Source: Micromussa lordhowensis (lineage: Eukaryota > Cnidaria > Anthozoa > Scleractinia > Lobophylliidae). Taken from it: a stretch of 64,000 nt of DNA. The stretch is from assembly GCA_964020085.1 (NCBI GenBank), contig OZ026595.1:21356653-21420652 (forward strand), written 5' to 3'. Every line of letters starts with the position of its first letter. Position 1 is the first letter of the stretch. Below are positions 63,766 to 64,000 of this stretch, piece after piece. The notes beneath the pieces were generated by a model. The model had not been told where the DNA came from. It was given only the letters and a program-made list of their open reading frames with translations, and ran no database searches. Both the position numbers and the translations under genes were made by a program.

Positions 63766-64000
63766 ACCGATCTGTTTCATGGAGAGGAACAGTGATTTGC
63801 AGTTTGAAAGAAGATACAACGAATTAACAAAACGGAGAGTTTATCTAAACACGATTAAATTGTCAGTCGTTATAAAACATTGGCTACGCTGACATGACCA
63901 AACAGATTGTTATACCATCAAATTGCGAGCATTAACATTCACTCTACGTGTTCAACTTTATGACTGGGTACAGGTCCTAAACGTGAACGTTTAAAGGTTA
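63766..64000. other. Right-end flank
   Basis: AT-rich DNA beyond the satellite-like array. Nothing recognised. Confidence 0.5.

Overview
The window reads as nuclear DNA of an anthozoan cnidarian, most likely a stony coral. This is an inference. It rests on AT-rich intergenic DNA, an animal gene set with many small GT-AG introns, a cnidarian-looking short tropomyosin, a single EGR-type gene, and a dense load of short foldback elements, tRNA-headed SINEs and retroelement relics. No bacterial, viral or organellar gene was seen.

Five protein-coding genes can be supported. From left to right they are: an RNF103-type membrane RING-H2 ubiquitin ligase on the minus strand (1529-3451, one coding exon); an EGR/Zif268-type immediate-early transcription factor on the minus strand (6533-8336, two exons); a short tropomyosin on the plus strand (35211-36927, two exons); a BTB-BACK-Kelch (KLHL) adaptor on the minus strand (39471-43184, three exons); and Mediator subunit MED24 on the plus strand (46066-62883, about 30 exons). 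KLHL and MED24 are divergently oriented around a 2.9 kb intergenic gap. The genes do not form one pathway: two act in ubiquitin ligation (RNF103, KLHL), two in RNA polymerase II transcription (EGR, MED24) and one in the actin cytoskeleton.

The roughly 26 kb between EGR and tropomyosin (about 9-35 kb) contains no gene I can defend. It holds mobile elements (TTAA-flanked MITEs, an hAT-like element, a Mutator-like element with 186-bp inverted repeats and a 9-bp target duplication, a SINE), a degenerate tandem duplication of about 0.7 kb, a pair of adjacent palindromes and a cluster of ETS-type sites. The cluster is a candidate regulatory element for the adjacent EGR gene.

The MED24 introns are a graveyard of elements: two SINEs, a LINE relic with its reverse transcriptase region deleted, a Penelope-like C-terminal relic, two MITEs and a hairpin element. 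Immediately after the MED24 stop codon lies a satellite-like array of monomers of about 77 bp, organised in its centre as a 156-161-bp dimer.

The most unusual item is a foldback element at 37423-37794. Its inverted repeats enclose a short reading frame resembling the first half of a Pax paired domain. No complete new biological system is evident. The regions of highest interest are that element, the terminal array, the duplicated block in the EGR 3' UTR, and an unresolved exon-phase break in MED24.
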